From NCBI GenBank assembly GCA_963803875.1, contig CAWDOA010000016.1:310001-374000 (forward strand): a stretch of 64,000 bases of DNA. Direction: 5' to 3'. The notes beneath the pieces are model-generated. The model searched no databases and had not been told where the DNA came from. It saw only the letters and a program-made list of their open reading frames with translations. Shown one piece after another: positions 42,891 through 52,871 of the stretch (positions are counted from its first letter, which is position 1; each line of letters begins with the position of its first letter). A program made the position numbers and the translations under genes. This DNA comes from JABDIY01 sp963803875 (GTDB lineage Bacteria; Actinomycetota; Acidimicrobiia; Acidimicrobiales; SZUA-35).

Positions 42891-43724
42891 ACCCACCTGA
42901 TGTCATGCCCTCGTGGTTGGGAGCACTCGATCTCGATCCGACCTCGTCGTGGTTGCGCATGGGAACACGGGGGCTGGGGGATCGTCCGTGGCTGGTGGCC
43001 GACGACAGGGCACCTGAGGAACTGGCTCTGCAGGACCCGGCTTATGGAAACCAGGTCCGACGAGGTCTTGGCTGAGCCCGCGTCGGCTTCGGCAGCAGCC
43101 CACGAGCTCGAACGGTTGATTATCGACAGCGGCGCACAGCTGAAGCCCGGCAGCTCTCCATTGCGCCGCCTGGGCGCATCGATTCAGGAAGATCTCTGTC
43201 TGCTGGAACGGACCGATGAGGGCTGGATTCTGCGGTCGGCTGTGCTGTGTTTTCCATCCCGTTGGAAGTTGACCGACAAACTCGATCGACCCCTGGGGGC
43301 TGTGCACGCTCCGGTGCCGGGGTACGCAGCTGCCCTCGACACGGGCGTGACGAAACTGATCGACGGCTTGGCTGACAGGATCGTTCTTCGACGAAACTGG
43401 TTCCTGCATCCCGACGGTGCTCTGTTTCAACCCGACAGACCCGTCGACGGCGACCCGCTGGTCCGAGCCGACCGGTGCGGACAGCACCTCTTCGTGCGAA
43501 GCGAGCGGCAGACGCTTCGGCTCCTACCCTCCACCGGCTGGTGCGTCTTCACGATCAGGATCCAACACTGCACCGTTGAAGCGTTCGCCCGCCATCGCGG
43601 TTCTGAACTTCGTCGCTGGATCGAGGAATCCCCACCCGAAGTCCGTACTCATCGAGGGGTGCCGGACCGGCAAGGCGAGGAACTACTCACCTGGCTTGGA
43701 TCGCAGTCGATAGCCGTGCGTTAG
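42887..43724 (+). CDS. DUF3445 family protein (heme-dependent oxidative N-demethylase-like), apparent frameshift
   Basis: The GTG at 42887 overlaps the DUF3817 stop. The first 50 residues read MPSWLGALDLDPTSSWLRMG and DDRAPEELALQDPAYGNQ, matching the N-terminal part of DUF3445. Near 43055 that frame runs to a stop, while another continues as SDEVLAEPASASAAAHELER, LCLLERTDEGWILRSAVLCF, DRIVLRRNWFLHPDGALF and VFTIRIQHCTVEAFARHRGS. The join is a single-base shift in CCAGG. The corrected protein is about 278 residues. Related proteins bind heme and oxidise dimethylamine, but activity here is not shown. Confidence 0.8.
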
Positions 43725-43865
43725 GCGGTCAGTCCCGCAGACTTCGGCCGCCAAACGGGGGGCTGCCTGGCGCTAGAGAAGGTCGTCGGCCCGGCCGGCA
43801 TTGTCCGGGCCACGAAGCGACTTTCGCCTCTACGGTCCGCGCTGGGCAGCGAGGAAGATAGGGCC

Positions 43866-44381
43866 ATGAAGGTGAGTTCGACGCACGCGTACTCAGCGCC
43901 GCCGGAGGTGGTGTTCGAGATGATGACCGACCCCGACGTGTTGACCGCCAAGTACGAAGCGCTCGGGCATCGTGATGTCCAGATCACCGAGCACCGCATC
44001 GATGCAGGCGTGGTGACAGTCGGATCCCGACGCAGCGTGCCGATGGAGGTCCCCGGGTTTGCCAAGCGGTTCCTGTCACCCATGAACAAGGTCGAACAGC
44101 GCGATCAGTGGGACGCTCCCGACGCTGATCACGCTCGCTCCGGTACGTGGGAGGTTGACGCTGCGGGCGTGCCGGTCGCAGCCGGCGGCGTGCAGCGGAT
44201 CACGCCGGGACCCAAGCACACGACCGTGGTCCAGATCGACGGTGAGGTCACGTCGTCGGTACCGATCCTCGGTGGCAAACTTGCCGGCTTCGTCGCCGGC
44301 GACGTACAGCGCACGTTGGCCGCCGAGGAGGAGTTCAACGACGAGTACCTGTCCAACCGCCCGAACCAGCGGAAACGGTAG
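43866..44381 (+). CDS. DUF2505 family protein (START/polyketide cyclase-like)
   Basis: This 171-residue protein has the DUF2505 pattern: VSSTHAYSAPPEVVFEMMTD with DVLTAKYEALGHRDVQITEH, then VPMEVPGFAKRFLSPMNKVE and the C-terminal LGGKLAGFVAGDVQRTLAAE. The fold is a SRPBCC-type lipid-binding cavity. It is 22 bp upstream of the acyltransferase at 44404 on the same strand, which suggests a link to lipid handling. Confidence 0.85.
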   Translation: MKVSSTHAYSAPPEVVFEMMTDPDVLTAKYEALGHRDVQITEHRIDAGVVTVGSRRSVPMEVPGFAKRFLSPMNKVEQRDQWDAPDADHARSGTWEVDAAGVPVAAGGVQRITPGPKHTTVVQIDGEVTSSVPILGGKLAGFVAGDVQRTLAAEEEFNDEYLSNRPNQRKR

Positions 44382-44403
44382 GCGGGCGGAAGCGAGACTG
44401 GAG

Positions 44404-46011
44404 ATGAGCAACCGACATCAGATAGGCATCCAAGATGCGCTGTGGTTGGCGATGGACCGACCGTCGAACCTGATGGTTATCGACGCCTTGTTCTGGACGG
44501 CCGAACCGATCGACTGGGAAGGCTTCGCAGCAATTGCGAAAGAGCGTTTGTGGGATCGCTACAGCGTGTTCCGGAGCGTGGCCGTCAACGACGACGACGC
44601 TTGGTACTGGGAGGAGCACCCCTCCGACGGCTTCGAGTCGCACCTCAGCAGCATCCGCCTGCCCAAGCCGGGGGGCGACGCCGAGCTCCAGGACTTTGTC
44701 GGGTCGCAGCGCACCGTGCTGCTCGATCGCTCACGCCCACTATGGGTGATGTTCTGCATCGACGGTTTCAAGGGCGGTAGTGCTGTACTACTCCGCACCC
44801 ACCACGCGATCGCCGACGGCATCCGCATGGTCCAGCTCGCGATGAGCCTTTTCGATGCCAGCCCCGACGGTGGGGCGATCCTGGCTCCGCACGTGAAGCA
44901 CCATGCTGCCCGAGAGCCGGAGCCGACTCGGCCGCTGTCCGCACGTGTACGCGACGAGGTCGGGGCCGTTGCGAACGAGCTGGTCGACCTGACGAACGAA
45001 CTGGGAAGCACGGTCGGCCACGCGTTCACGGATCCGGTCGGCACCGCCCGGGCCGGTCTCGACGCGGTCGGAGAAGTGGTCGGCGACGTGGCGAGTGCGG
45101 CCGGTCAGTCGCTCGAGCGGTCGGCGAGCTCGCTCACCAACCCGGTCGGCGTCGCTCACGGTGTCGCTCACGGAGCGGCTGCTGCCGCCGAGTCGACAGC
45201 CGCCTGGCTGCTACACGCACTGCGGCCGAGATTGCCCGGCGATGGGCCGCTCGTCGACCTTCTCTCCTCGAGCCCGGGCGACATCGACTACGCCCGCAAG
45301 CTATTGCTCGGCACGCGGAATGATCCCTCGATCTGGACCGGCTCGGTCGGGACTCACAAGGTGGTGGCGTGGTCGGAGCCGTTGCCCTTGGCGTCGGTGA
45401 AGGATGTGGCGCGCACCCATGACGCCACCGTCAACGACGTGCTCGTCACGTGCGTCGCCGGAACGCTGCACACCTACCTCACCGCCCACAATGCGAGCTG
45501 CGCTTCGGTCAACTGGATGATCCCGGTCAACCTCAAGCCACTCGACCTCACGTTGCCCGAGGAGCTGGGCAACAGCTTCGCTCTTGTGCAGCTCGAGCTG
45601 CCCACCGGGACCGCCGATCCACTCGCTGTGCTGGACATCGTCAAGCACCGGATGGGGCGTATCAAAGACGGTCACGAAGCGGCGTTCACGTTCCAGCTGC
45701 AAGAACTGATCTCTGGGTTCAACGACACGCTGTACCGGGCGACCGTCGACCTGCTCGCCAACCGAGCGATCGGCGTACTCACCAACGTGCCCGGCCCGCC
45801 GGTCCCTGTCTATCTCGCCGGGCGGCAGGTCGAGGGCATGGTCGGCTGGGCGCCGCTCGGAGGCGACCAACCGATGTCGTTCACGATCTACAGCTACGAC
45901 GGAAAGGTGTTCGTCGGGATCGCCTGCGACTCCGAGCTGGTCCCGGACCACGAGCAGATCGTCGACGGCTTTGCACCGGCGTTCCACCGCCTGTCGGTGG
46001 CGGTCCCCTGA
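44404..46011 (+). CDS. Wax ester synthase/diacylglycerol acyltransferase (WS/DGAT)
   Basis: This 535-residue acyltransferase has the catalytic HHAIADG motif (about residue 132) in the N-terminal domain, and the C-terminal domain starts near ATVNDVLVTCVAGTLHTYL and has VNWMIPVNLKP and ANRAIGVLTNVPGPPVPVYL. Actinobacterial WS/DGATs make triacylglycerol or wax esters at the membrane or lipid body. A central hydrophobic region (GAAAAAESTAAWLLHALRPR) joins the domains. The ATG at 44404 is preceded by GGAG. Substrate preference cannot be told from the sequence. Confidence 0.92.
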   Translation: MSNRHQIGIQDALWLAMDRPSNLMVIDALFWTAEPIDWEGFAAIAKERLWDRYSVFRSVAVNDDDAWYWEEHPSDGFESHLSSIRLPKPGGDAELQDFVGSQRTVLLDRSRPLWVMFCIDGFKGGSAVLLRTHHAIADGIRMVQLAMSLFDASPDGGAILAPHVKHHAAREPEPTRPLSARVRDEVGAVANELVDLTNELGSTVGHAFTDPVGTARAGLDAVGEVVGDVASAAGQSLERSASSLTNPVGVAHGVAHGAAAAAESTAAWLLHALRPRLPGDGPLVDLLSSSPGDIDYARKLLLGTRNDPSIWTGSVGTHKVVAWSEPLPLASVKDVARTHDATVNDVLVTCVAGTLHTYLTAHNASCASVNWMIPVNLKPLDLTLPEELGNSFALVQLELPTGTADPLAVLDIVKHRMGRIKDGHEAAFTFQLQELISGFNDTLYRATVDLLANRAIGVLTNVPGPPVPVYLAGRQVEGMVGWAPLGGDQPMSFTIYSYDGKVFVGIACDSELVPDHEQIVDGFAPAFHRLSVAVP

Positions 46012-46040
46012 GCGAGGTCGACCCCGCACACGGCGACTGA

Positions 46041-48236
46041 TCAGTCTCGTAGTGTCCGCAGAGCACGCTCCGCGTGGATGACCCTGCCGGCCAAGGTCTT
46101 GGCCGCCAGCCGGTGGATCACGGCGGCGGCAGCCGGGTCCTGGACCTCCAGCAGTTCGAGGTCTTCGGCGGAGAGATGCAGCAACGTGGCGTCGGTGGCG
46201 GCAATCACCTCTGCGGTTGCATTGCCGCCGCGATAGAGACTGATCTCGCCCAAGACGGTGGCGGGGAGCATCGTCCGGAGCAGGCGTGGTTTCGAGCCGT
46301 TGCTGGAGGGAAGTTGAGCAACCAGGGATCCCGAGGCCAAGAAGAAGAACCCGGGCGCGGGCTGATCATGCTCGATCACAACCGCACCCGCCAGGTAGTG
46401 ACGTTCGGTGAAGGCGTTGGCGATGACCGTGCCGCGGCTGGCTGATCCGGTCACCTCGGCAAGCAAACCGTGGATCGTCTGCCCGTCGGTCTGAGGTACG
46501 AGGTGCGCTGCGAGGATCTGTTCCTCGCACCAGTGCACTGCCGCGTCCAGGGAATCGAAGCGACGGATCGCTTGCATTCCAATCGGGTCGGCTTGGGCTA
46601 TCAGTTCCTCGACGCGGTGGGGCGGTCCGGCCAGAGCGATGGCAATGTTGTTCTGCTCGGCGAGGCGGGCGAGCTTGCCCAGCGACGCCGAGGCCGATGA
46701 GTCGAGGCCCGTCACTTGGGTGAGATCGAATACGACGACTTCCAGTGAGTCGAGATGGTCAACGATTCGCGGATCGGTGAAGACGTCGTGAGCGGTGCCG
46801 AAGAAGAGGTAGCCGTGCAGTTCGAGCACCATCCCCCTCGTGCCGTACCGTTCGAGCAGTTCTGCCTCAGCCGGAGATCGTTCGGTTGCGCTCCGAAAGA
46901 CCCGGAGGGTGTACGAGTGCCGAATGGCGCTGATTCGGCTGTACCGGAACACGAACAATGCGATCGCAGCAATCGTTCCCAGCGCAATCGCATTCAGGAA
47001 GCCGAAGAGCAAGACGGCCACACCGCTCCCGGCGACGAGGAGGTACTCGACCCGGTCCAATCGCGACCTGGCATCCCACAGCCACACAACCAGGAAACCC
47101 AAGGCCTGGCTGATCAGCACAGCACCCACAACCGGTGCGGGCACGATGGTGAGAATGGTGGAGCCGGCAAACAAGGCTGCCCCGATGAGGAGCACCGAGA
47201 GGAGGGCCGCTCCCCGGCGAGGTCCACCCAGCCTCCGCAGCAGCAGACTGGTTGCAAAGTACAGGTAACTGGGGGGTCCTGCGGCGGGAAGCGCAGCGAT
47301 GTTCGAGAGGCCTGAAACGGTGAGCTCTCGGTCGACGTCGATGTCTGAGCCACTGGCCGCATCGAGAGAGTGGCTGCGTATCAAGAGTCCGAGTGGTGCG
47401 AGAACGGCGATGGTGATGATCGCACCGGCTTGTGACAACACAGCGCCCCAGTCGGCATCTTGCACCAACAACACGGTGTCGAGATTCCACGCCGATGCTC
47501 CTTCGAGCCCGCTGAAGAGCCAGCCTCGCTGCCGAGCCTCGTCGATGCCGGTCCCGTTGGCCCAGAACGCGAAGTGAACGATCGCACAAGCCGACACGAT
47601 CAGCCATGGGATGATCGGGCGGCTGCGTTCGGTTCTCGTGAGGCCGTAGAGGACGATTCCGAGACCGGCGGCCGGAAGCCACGAGACGATCGCATCCAGT
47701 TCCCACGCCCCGGGCAAGCCATCGGGCACGAGAATGCCGAGCGCTCCCAGTAGGAACAACACGCCGGTTGCGACCTGGAAACCCCCGATAACCGGATTCG
47801 GGAGGTACCGAACCAGCCCTCCCAGCCGAAAGCTCCCAGCGACGAGCAGCACGACCGAGGTCAGAACAGTGGACGCCATGAGCAGAGCGATCACGGTTGG
47901 AATCTGCCGTTCCCCCGTGACCTCGATGGCGATTGCGGCAGCGGCTACCCCGGCGATGGCGGTGGTGTCCTGGACCGCCACCACGGTCCCCGAGAAGCTG
48001 GATCCGATGGCGTTGATGACACCGTTGATCATCGAGGAGAAGAGTCCAATACCAATCCCCAGCGGCAGTGCGTAGGACAGATCGCCGCGGAAGACCAGGG
48101 CCATCATCGAGATGACAGAGGTGATGTTCGTGACGCCGAATATGAGCCCGTAGGCGGTCGTGGCTCCGATGCGTCTGGGCGAGAAGTCGTGGAGAACCTC
48201 AGCCACCCCGGTTCTCACCACAGAGAGCCCGGTCAC
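46041..48236 (-). CDS. SulP-type transporter with STAS and C-terminal cyclic-nucleotide-binding domain
   Basis: This protein of about 731 residues starts with a SulP/SLC26-type membrane domain of ten or more segments (for example FSGTVVAVQDTTAIAGVAAA and RYLPNPVIGGFQVATGVLFL). A STAS domain follows (GMVLELHGYLFFGTAHDVFT, VVVFDLTQVTGLDSSASASL). The last 115 residues form a CNB/Crp-like domain with VVIEHDQPAPGFFFLASGSL and LGEISLYRGGNATAEVIA. The Arg that grips the cyclic phosphate in canonical CNB domains is not present, so ligand binding is uncertain. The GTG at 48236 overlaps the stop of the MBL gene, coupling the two. The anion carried is not known. Confidence 0.88.
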   Translation of the reverse strand: MTGLSVVRTGVAEVLHDFSPRRIGATTAYGLIFGVTNITSVISMMALVFRGDLSYALPLGIGIGLFSSMINGVINAIGSSFSGTVVAVQDTTAIAGVAAAAIAIEVTGERQIPTVIALLMASTVLTSVVLLVAGSFRLGGLVRYLPNPVIGGFQVATGVLFLLGALGILVPDGLPGAWELDAIVSWLPAAGLGIVLYGLTRTERSRPIIPWLIVSACAIVHFAFWANGTGIDEARQRGWLFSGLEGASAWNLDTVLLVQDADWGAVLSQAGAIITIAVLAPLGLLIRSHSLDAASGSDIDVDRELTVSGLSNIAALPAAGPPSYLYFATSLLLRRLGGPRRGAALLSVLLIGAALFAGSTILTIVPAPVVGAVLISQALGFLVVWLWDARSRLDRVEYLLVAGSGVAVLLFGFLNAIALGTIAAIALFVFRYSRISAIRHSYTLRVFRSATERSPAEAELLERYGTRGMVLELHGYLFFGTAHDVFTDPRIVDHLDSLEVVVFDLTQVTGLDSSASASLGKLARLAEQNNIAIALAGPPHRVEELIAQADPIGMQAIRRFDSLDAAVHWCEEQILAAHLVPQTDGQTIHGLLAEVTGSASRGTVIANAFTERHYLAGAVVIEHDQPAPGFFFLASGSLVAQLPSSNGSKPRLLRTMLPATVLGEISLYRGGNATAEVIAATDATLLHLSAEDLELLEVQDPAAAAVIHRLAAKTLAGRVIHAERALRTLRD

Positions 48237-49075
48237 TGCGGCAGTGGCGCCAGACTGATGACAGACCCTTCGACGGCGAAGCTGACGTCGGAGCGACTCA
48301 CCGATTCTTGGAGCGCATCGATTTCGGCGTCGGTACGGAACGGGTCGTGGTGGAAGAGCAAGGTTTGGCGTACCCCGGCTGCGTCGGCGAGTCCGATCGG
48401 GTACGAGTACATGCAATGACCCCAGTCGAATCGTTCGACGAACTCTTCGGAGGTGTACTGAGAGTCGTGGATCAGCAGGTCAGCGTCGGCGGCGAGTTCG
48501 AGCGCTGCTTCGTGGTGGGCGCCGTCGCCGTTGGGGCCTTCGCCGAGGCTGGTGGGGCTGTGGTCGGGCAGGTAGGCGACCGTGCTGGTGCCGTCGGATA
48601 TGCGGAACCCGAACGTGCGACCACCCTTGTGGGGGATATCTCGGACCGTGACCGTGAAGTTCCCGATGGTGTACTCACCGGGTTGGATCAACCGGCTCGA
48701 CCAGTTCCCCCGCAGACCGTTGATGTCGATCGGAAACAGGGGCGGGGAGAAGAAGCGGTGCAGCACGTCTTCTGCATCGTCGTCCTGCTGGGGCACGAGC
48801 AGTTCCACCTCGCTGCCGGGACGATCACCTTCACGGAAGAACGGAAGACCCAACACGTGGTCCCAGTGCACATGACTGAGCAGGATCGATCCCCGGAATG
48901 GGGCATCGCCGATGGCCCATCCGGCGGCAGCCAGTCCAGAGCCGGCGTCGAGGATCAGCGATGGGACCTCGCCGTCTACGCCGATGCCCACACAAGAGGT
49001 GTTGCCGCCGTAGCGAGTGAACTCTGCGCCGCCAGAGGGAATGGAACCCCTCGTGCCCAGTAGATAGACCTGCAA
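48233..49075 (-). CDS. MBL-fold hydrolase (PhnP/cyclic-phosphodiesterase-like)
   Basis: This metallo-beta-lactamase-fold protein starts QVYLLGTRGSIPSGGAEFTR, the usual opening of the phosphodiesterase-like subfamily. It has the metal motif LSHVHWDHVLGLPFF (HxHxDH) and later LPDHSP, HDSQYTSEEF and WGHCMYSYPIGLADAA. Such enzymes hydrolyse cyclic nucleotides or cyclic phosphates among other substrates. In this neighbourhood, cyclic-nucleotide phosphodiesterase activity is a fair inference but not shown. I chose TTG 49075 because GAAAGG precedes it and the family start aligns; TTG 49135 is in frame further upstream. It is divergent from the cyclase gene. Confidence 0.86.
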   Translation of the reverse strand: MQVYLLGTRGSIPSGGAEFTRYGGNTSCVGIGVDGEVPSLILDAGSGLAAAGWAIGDAPFRGSILLSHVHWDHVLGLPFFREGDRPGSEVELLVPQQDDDAEDVLHRFFSPPLFPIDINGLRGNWSSRLIQPGEYTIGNFTVTVRDIPHKGGRTFGFRISDGTSTVAYLPDHSPTSLGEGPNGDGAHHEAALELAADADLLIHDSQYTSEEFVERFDWGHCMYSYPIGLADAAGVRQTLLFHHDPFRTDAEIDALQESVSRSDVSFAVEGSVISLAPLPQ

Positions 49076-49231
49076 TCGAAACCTTTCGAATGACCAGCGA
49101 AGATCATACCTTTCATCGTCACCGAGAACTTCCAATCAAGCAGCACTACCCTCGGTGATCGGCGATAATGGGTGGACCTGCGATCCGCAGGTCGTGTTGA
49201 TGGGGAACAGGACAAAGGGGAACAGGACAGC

Positions 49232-50578
49232 GTGGCTCTTCCCAACGAACAGGTTGTAGACGACCCTCGGAGCTACATTGCCGAAGCGCGTCGCCGTGCG
49301 TTGACCGAGGGTCGCGAAATCGGCGACACGGTGACCGGTGCCGGGCTGTTCGCAGACATCTCGGGCTTCACCCCACTGACCGAGGGTTTGGCCACTGCCC
49401 TGGGACCCAAACGGGGTGCTGAGGAGCTCGTTGCCAATCTGAATCGTATTCTCGCTGCGCTCATCGAAGATCTCCACCGATTCGGCGGCGAGGTCATCTA
49501 CTTCAGCGGAGATGCGATCACCTGCTGGCTCGACGGTGACAACGGCGAACGGGCTGCGTCGTGTGCGCTGCGCATGCAGCAGACCATGGCGGGGATCGGG
49601 ACGGTCGAGATCGGCCCGGATGAGATCGTCCACCTCTCGCTCAAGGTCGCGGCCGCAGTGGGAACCGCCCGTCGGTTCGTGGTCGGTGATCCCCAACTCC
49701 AGAAGATCGACGTATTGGCCGGATCCCGATGATGATCTCGCTCTGCCGAGCAGTCGCCAGGGGACTGATTCTGGATGCTGTGCATTCTCGCCCTCGGTCG
49801 GGGTGCTCGAGTCGCTCGTCGAGCCAACCGAACCGGGGCAGGCACCGGAAGAGCTGGAGGAACTGTCCGAAACGGTCGCCGAGAGTGGCTGCTGCCGACG
49901 GTGTACGAAAGGCTGTCGATTGGCAGCGGTGCGATGTTCGCCGAACTGCGAACCGTGTTCCCGATCTTCATCCGTTTCGGAGGCATCGACTTCGATGATG
50001 ACCCCGAGGCCCCCGTCAAGCTGAAGCAGTTCGTGCGTTCGGTTCAGAAGGTGCTCGATGGCTACGGCGGCAACCTCCTCCAGCTGACGCTTGGCGACAA
50101 AGGCGCCTACGTCTATGGCGTATTCGGCAGTCCGATCGCCCACGAAGACGATGCCCGGCGTGCGGTTCGGGCCGCCATCGAAGTGTGCAAGGTTGTCAGC
50201 GGAACCGAGATCACCGACCCTCAGATCGGCATCTCTCGTGGCCGGGTGCTCAGCGGAACCTGTGGACATCCGTTCCGTCGAACGTTCGCGTGCCTGGGAG
50301 ATCCGGTGAACCTGGCCGCCCGCCTCATGTCGAAGGCCGACGCGGGTGGGATTTTGGTGACTCAGGACGTGGCCGACGCAGCGGGGGACCGGTTCTTGTG
50401 GCGCCCTTCGCAACCGCTGACGCTCAAGGGAAAGTCCCATACGGTGGACGCCTGCGAACTGGAGGCCGTCGACGACTCTGACCTCCTGCGCTTCGACCCC
50501 ACCTTGACGGGTGCGGACACAGCGGGGACGCTGTCGGATCTTCTCAGAGGATCCGACGGTATCGACCACCAACAGTGA
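49232..50578 (+). pseudogene. Class III nucleotidyl cyclase with tandem cyclase domains (frame disrupted)
   Basis: The first domain (from GTG 49232) reads GAGLFADISGFTPLTEGLAT with the metal-binding Asp, VIYFSGDAITCWLDG and ERAASCALRMQQTMAG. It breaks at a TGA near 49733, after KIDVLAG. The following stretch (VGVLESLVEPTEPGQAPEEL) continues in another frame, and a third frame from about 49880 carries the second domain: LLQLTLGDKGAYVYGVFGSP, ISRGRVLSGTCGHPFRRTFA and CLGDPVNLAARLMSKADAGG. The second domain lacks the first metal Asp, so an active heterodimer-like pair is suggested. Relatives usually go on into an AAA-ATPase; here it ends at 50578. The frames all read as cyclase, so indel errors are likely. 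Confidence 0.8.
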
Positions 50579-50924
50579 GGACATCGACGCGCTCACCTTC
50601 TCGGTTGGTGCTCCGATCGTGTCGACGAGCGGCAAGGCCAATGTCCCCGAGACCCCGAGCGGCTCGTTGTCGGTGGAGGACCAAGACCTGCTCCTCGGCG
50701 AAGGTGCTTCGCCGACCAGTTGGACGCTGTTGCTCGAGGGGTCCACGCTCGACGTGAAGAAGATCACGGGAGTCTCCGGCACCGTCGAAGATCTGTTCGT
50801 GACTGATGACGATGAGGTGATACTGAGACGCACCGGTGCATCGGGACCATTCGAGGTCTATTGGGACGGAAGGGAGTACGGCTTCGACAAGAAGCTCGAC
50901 GCCATCCACGTGATGATCGGCTAG
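50511..50924 (+). CDS. Hypothetical protein, possibly the misframed C-terminus of the cyclase
   Basis: An open frame of about 137 residues overlaps the cyclase end. From about 50575 it reads SEDIDALTFSVGAPIVSTSG, TSWTLLLEGSTLDVKKITGV and ILRRTGASGPFEVYWDGREY, with a protein-like composition. A single-base shift in CAACAGTGAGG would join it to the cyclase. I cannot decide between a separate gene and an extension. No strong ribosome-binding site is seen for GTG 50511. Confidence 0.4.
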   Translation: MRTQRGRCRIFSEDPTVSTTNSEDIDALTFSVGAPIVSTSGKANVPETPSGSLSVEDQDLLLGEGASPTSWTLLLEGSTLDVKKITGVSGTVEDLFVTDDDEVILRRTGASGPFEVYWDGREYGFDKKLDAIHVMIG

Positions 50925-51019
50925 ACCCAGGCTAGTGGATCACGACGTTTGCTATGTTCAGGCACGGTGGTGGGCACATCGGTGCGCTACACACCACCAT
51001 TAGCGAAGGCTGACACTGA

Positions 51020-52871
51020 GTGAACAACCTGTCCTCAAACGGAAATGACGCGCTCCGGGCGCTTGTCATCTCGTCGATTCCCTCCTTCCTCGAGGAGATG
51101 GGTTGCACGGTAACGCCTGAACTGATCGCCGATGTCGAGAAGGTTCTCGTGCCCTTTCGAATCGAAGCGGGTCAGCCGCTGTTCGCCGAGGGCGACGAAT
51201 CCGACGCGGCCTACTTCGTCATAACCGGCCGGCTGGAGATCTTCATCGGCGACTACGACCCCCAGAACGTGCTCCGGCGAGTCGGCCGGGGTGCGATCAT
51301 CGGGGAGATCGGCCTTCTGGAAGACCGACCTCGCACGGCGTCGGTACGAGCCGATCGGGCCAGCTCACTTGCGGTCCTGAGTCGAGCGGACTTCGACCGA
51401 CTGTCACGGGAACACGGCGGCTTCCTCATCGGTGTGACACGAACAGTGGTTCGACGCCTGTCCCGACCCGGACCCAATCCTTCCAGCATCAACAGCGTGG
51501 CTGTCGCAATCGCCCACCCGGACATCGATCCTCGTGTCTTCACGTCCCGGTTGATGAAGGCGGTTGAGACAGCCGGAAAGGTCGCCCACGCCAGCGCAGC
51601 GTCGGCAGCACAGGCCATCGGCGGGTCCTCGGATCTCGATCTGCTTCAGGCCGAACACCTTCTCGACGAGTTGGAAGCTGCGAACGATCATTTGATCTTG
51701 GAGGTTGACCGCAGATCTCCCGGCTGGTCTGAGATCGCTCTCCAGCGGGCTGATCGAGCGGTCGTGGTCCTCTCGTCCCGTTCGACCAAAGATGAGGAGC
51801 GAGCCGCGAAGGACTTCGTGGCCGCGGCCCGGCTGGGCGGGCGGGGAGAGCTGTGGATCGCCGTGGTGCGAGAAGCCGACGAGCCCGATCCTCGGGGACT
51901 ATCGGCCGTCAGGGAGCGGTGGTCGGCCGACCGCGTCGTTCACCTCCGTAGGGGAGACTCGGGAGATCTGGCTCGACTCGCTCGTTTGCTCACCGGAACC
52001 GGCACCGGTCTCGTACTCGGTGGAGGGGGCGCTCGTGGCTTCGCTCACCTCGGTATCTACAAGGCGCTACGCGAGGCCGGGGTCGAGATCGATGCAGTCG
52101 CAGGCGCGTCCATCGGCGGGATCCTGGGGGCGTCGATCGCTTCGGGCAAACCGCCTGATGATCTCATCGACCTCGCCCATACACGATTCAAAGGAATCCT
52201 CGACTACACCCTGCCGCTCGTTTCTTTGGTGAAGGGGGCACGTATCACCAGGGGAATCAACAAGGAATTTGGCGACATGGACATCGAGGATCTGGCGTTG
52301 CCGTTCCTCTGCGTCTCCACCAATCTGAGCACCTCGCGGGTGGAGGTCCATGACTCGGGCCCCATCACCCCGGCGACCCGAGCCACCGTTGCGATTCCGG
52401 GGGTCATCCCACCAGTACCCAGCAATGGTCACCTGCTGGTCGATGGAGGTGTGCTCGACAATCTCCCGATCGGACCGCTCCGGGAAGCCAATCTGGTGAA
52501 TACGATCATCGCAGTCGACCTCGCAGCTCCCGTCGGTCCACGGGCCAAACGTGATTTCGGACTCGAGTATCTCTGGCTGGAAGGCACTGGGATCGAAGCT
52601 CACCGGCCGCGGCAGCCGGCTTCCCGGTGTCAGCGGCATTTTGTTGCGGACCATGATCGTTGGATCGATGAAGTTGCGAGACGACCAACTCGACGCCGGG
52701 ATGGCAGATCTTGTGTTCCGCCCTCACCTGAGCGGTGTGTCCCTGCTGGCGTTCGACGACGCCAGAACAGTTGCTGACCGGGGCTACCGTTGGGCTCAGG
52801 AACCGATCGCCGAGTGGCTCGAGACAAGACCCGACAGGAAGATGGCCGATGCTGCTGCTGACACTGCGTGA
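51020..52871 (+). CDS. Patatin-like phospholipase with N-terminal cyclic-nucleotide-binding domain (apparent 3' frameshift)
   Basis: Residues about 40-150 form a CNB domain (LFAEGDESDAAYFVITGRLE, then IGEIGLLEDRPRTASVRA with the phosphate-binding Arg). A middle region follows, and the patatin domain runs from about residue 333: oxyanion motif GGGGARGFAHLGI, nucleophile motif GASIGG (about 361) and LLVDGGVLDNLP with the catalytic Asp. This architecture is neuropathy-target-esterase-like. Near 52600 the frame breaks; the continuation DLVFRPHLSGVSLLAFDDAR and GYRWAQEPIAEWLETR is in another frame and ends at 52871. The corrected protein is about 617 residues. The gene overlaps the permease start by 23 bp. 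It is likely a cyclic-nucleotide-controlled lipase. Confidence 0.87.

Noticed and set aside
49136..50833. A 565-residue open frame on the minus strand opposite the cyclase.
   Set aside because: It has low-complexity Ser/Arg-rich composition and the plus strand carries clear cyclase motifs, so this is an antisense shadow.
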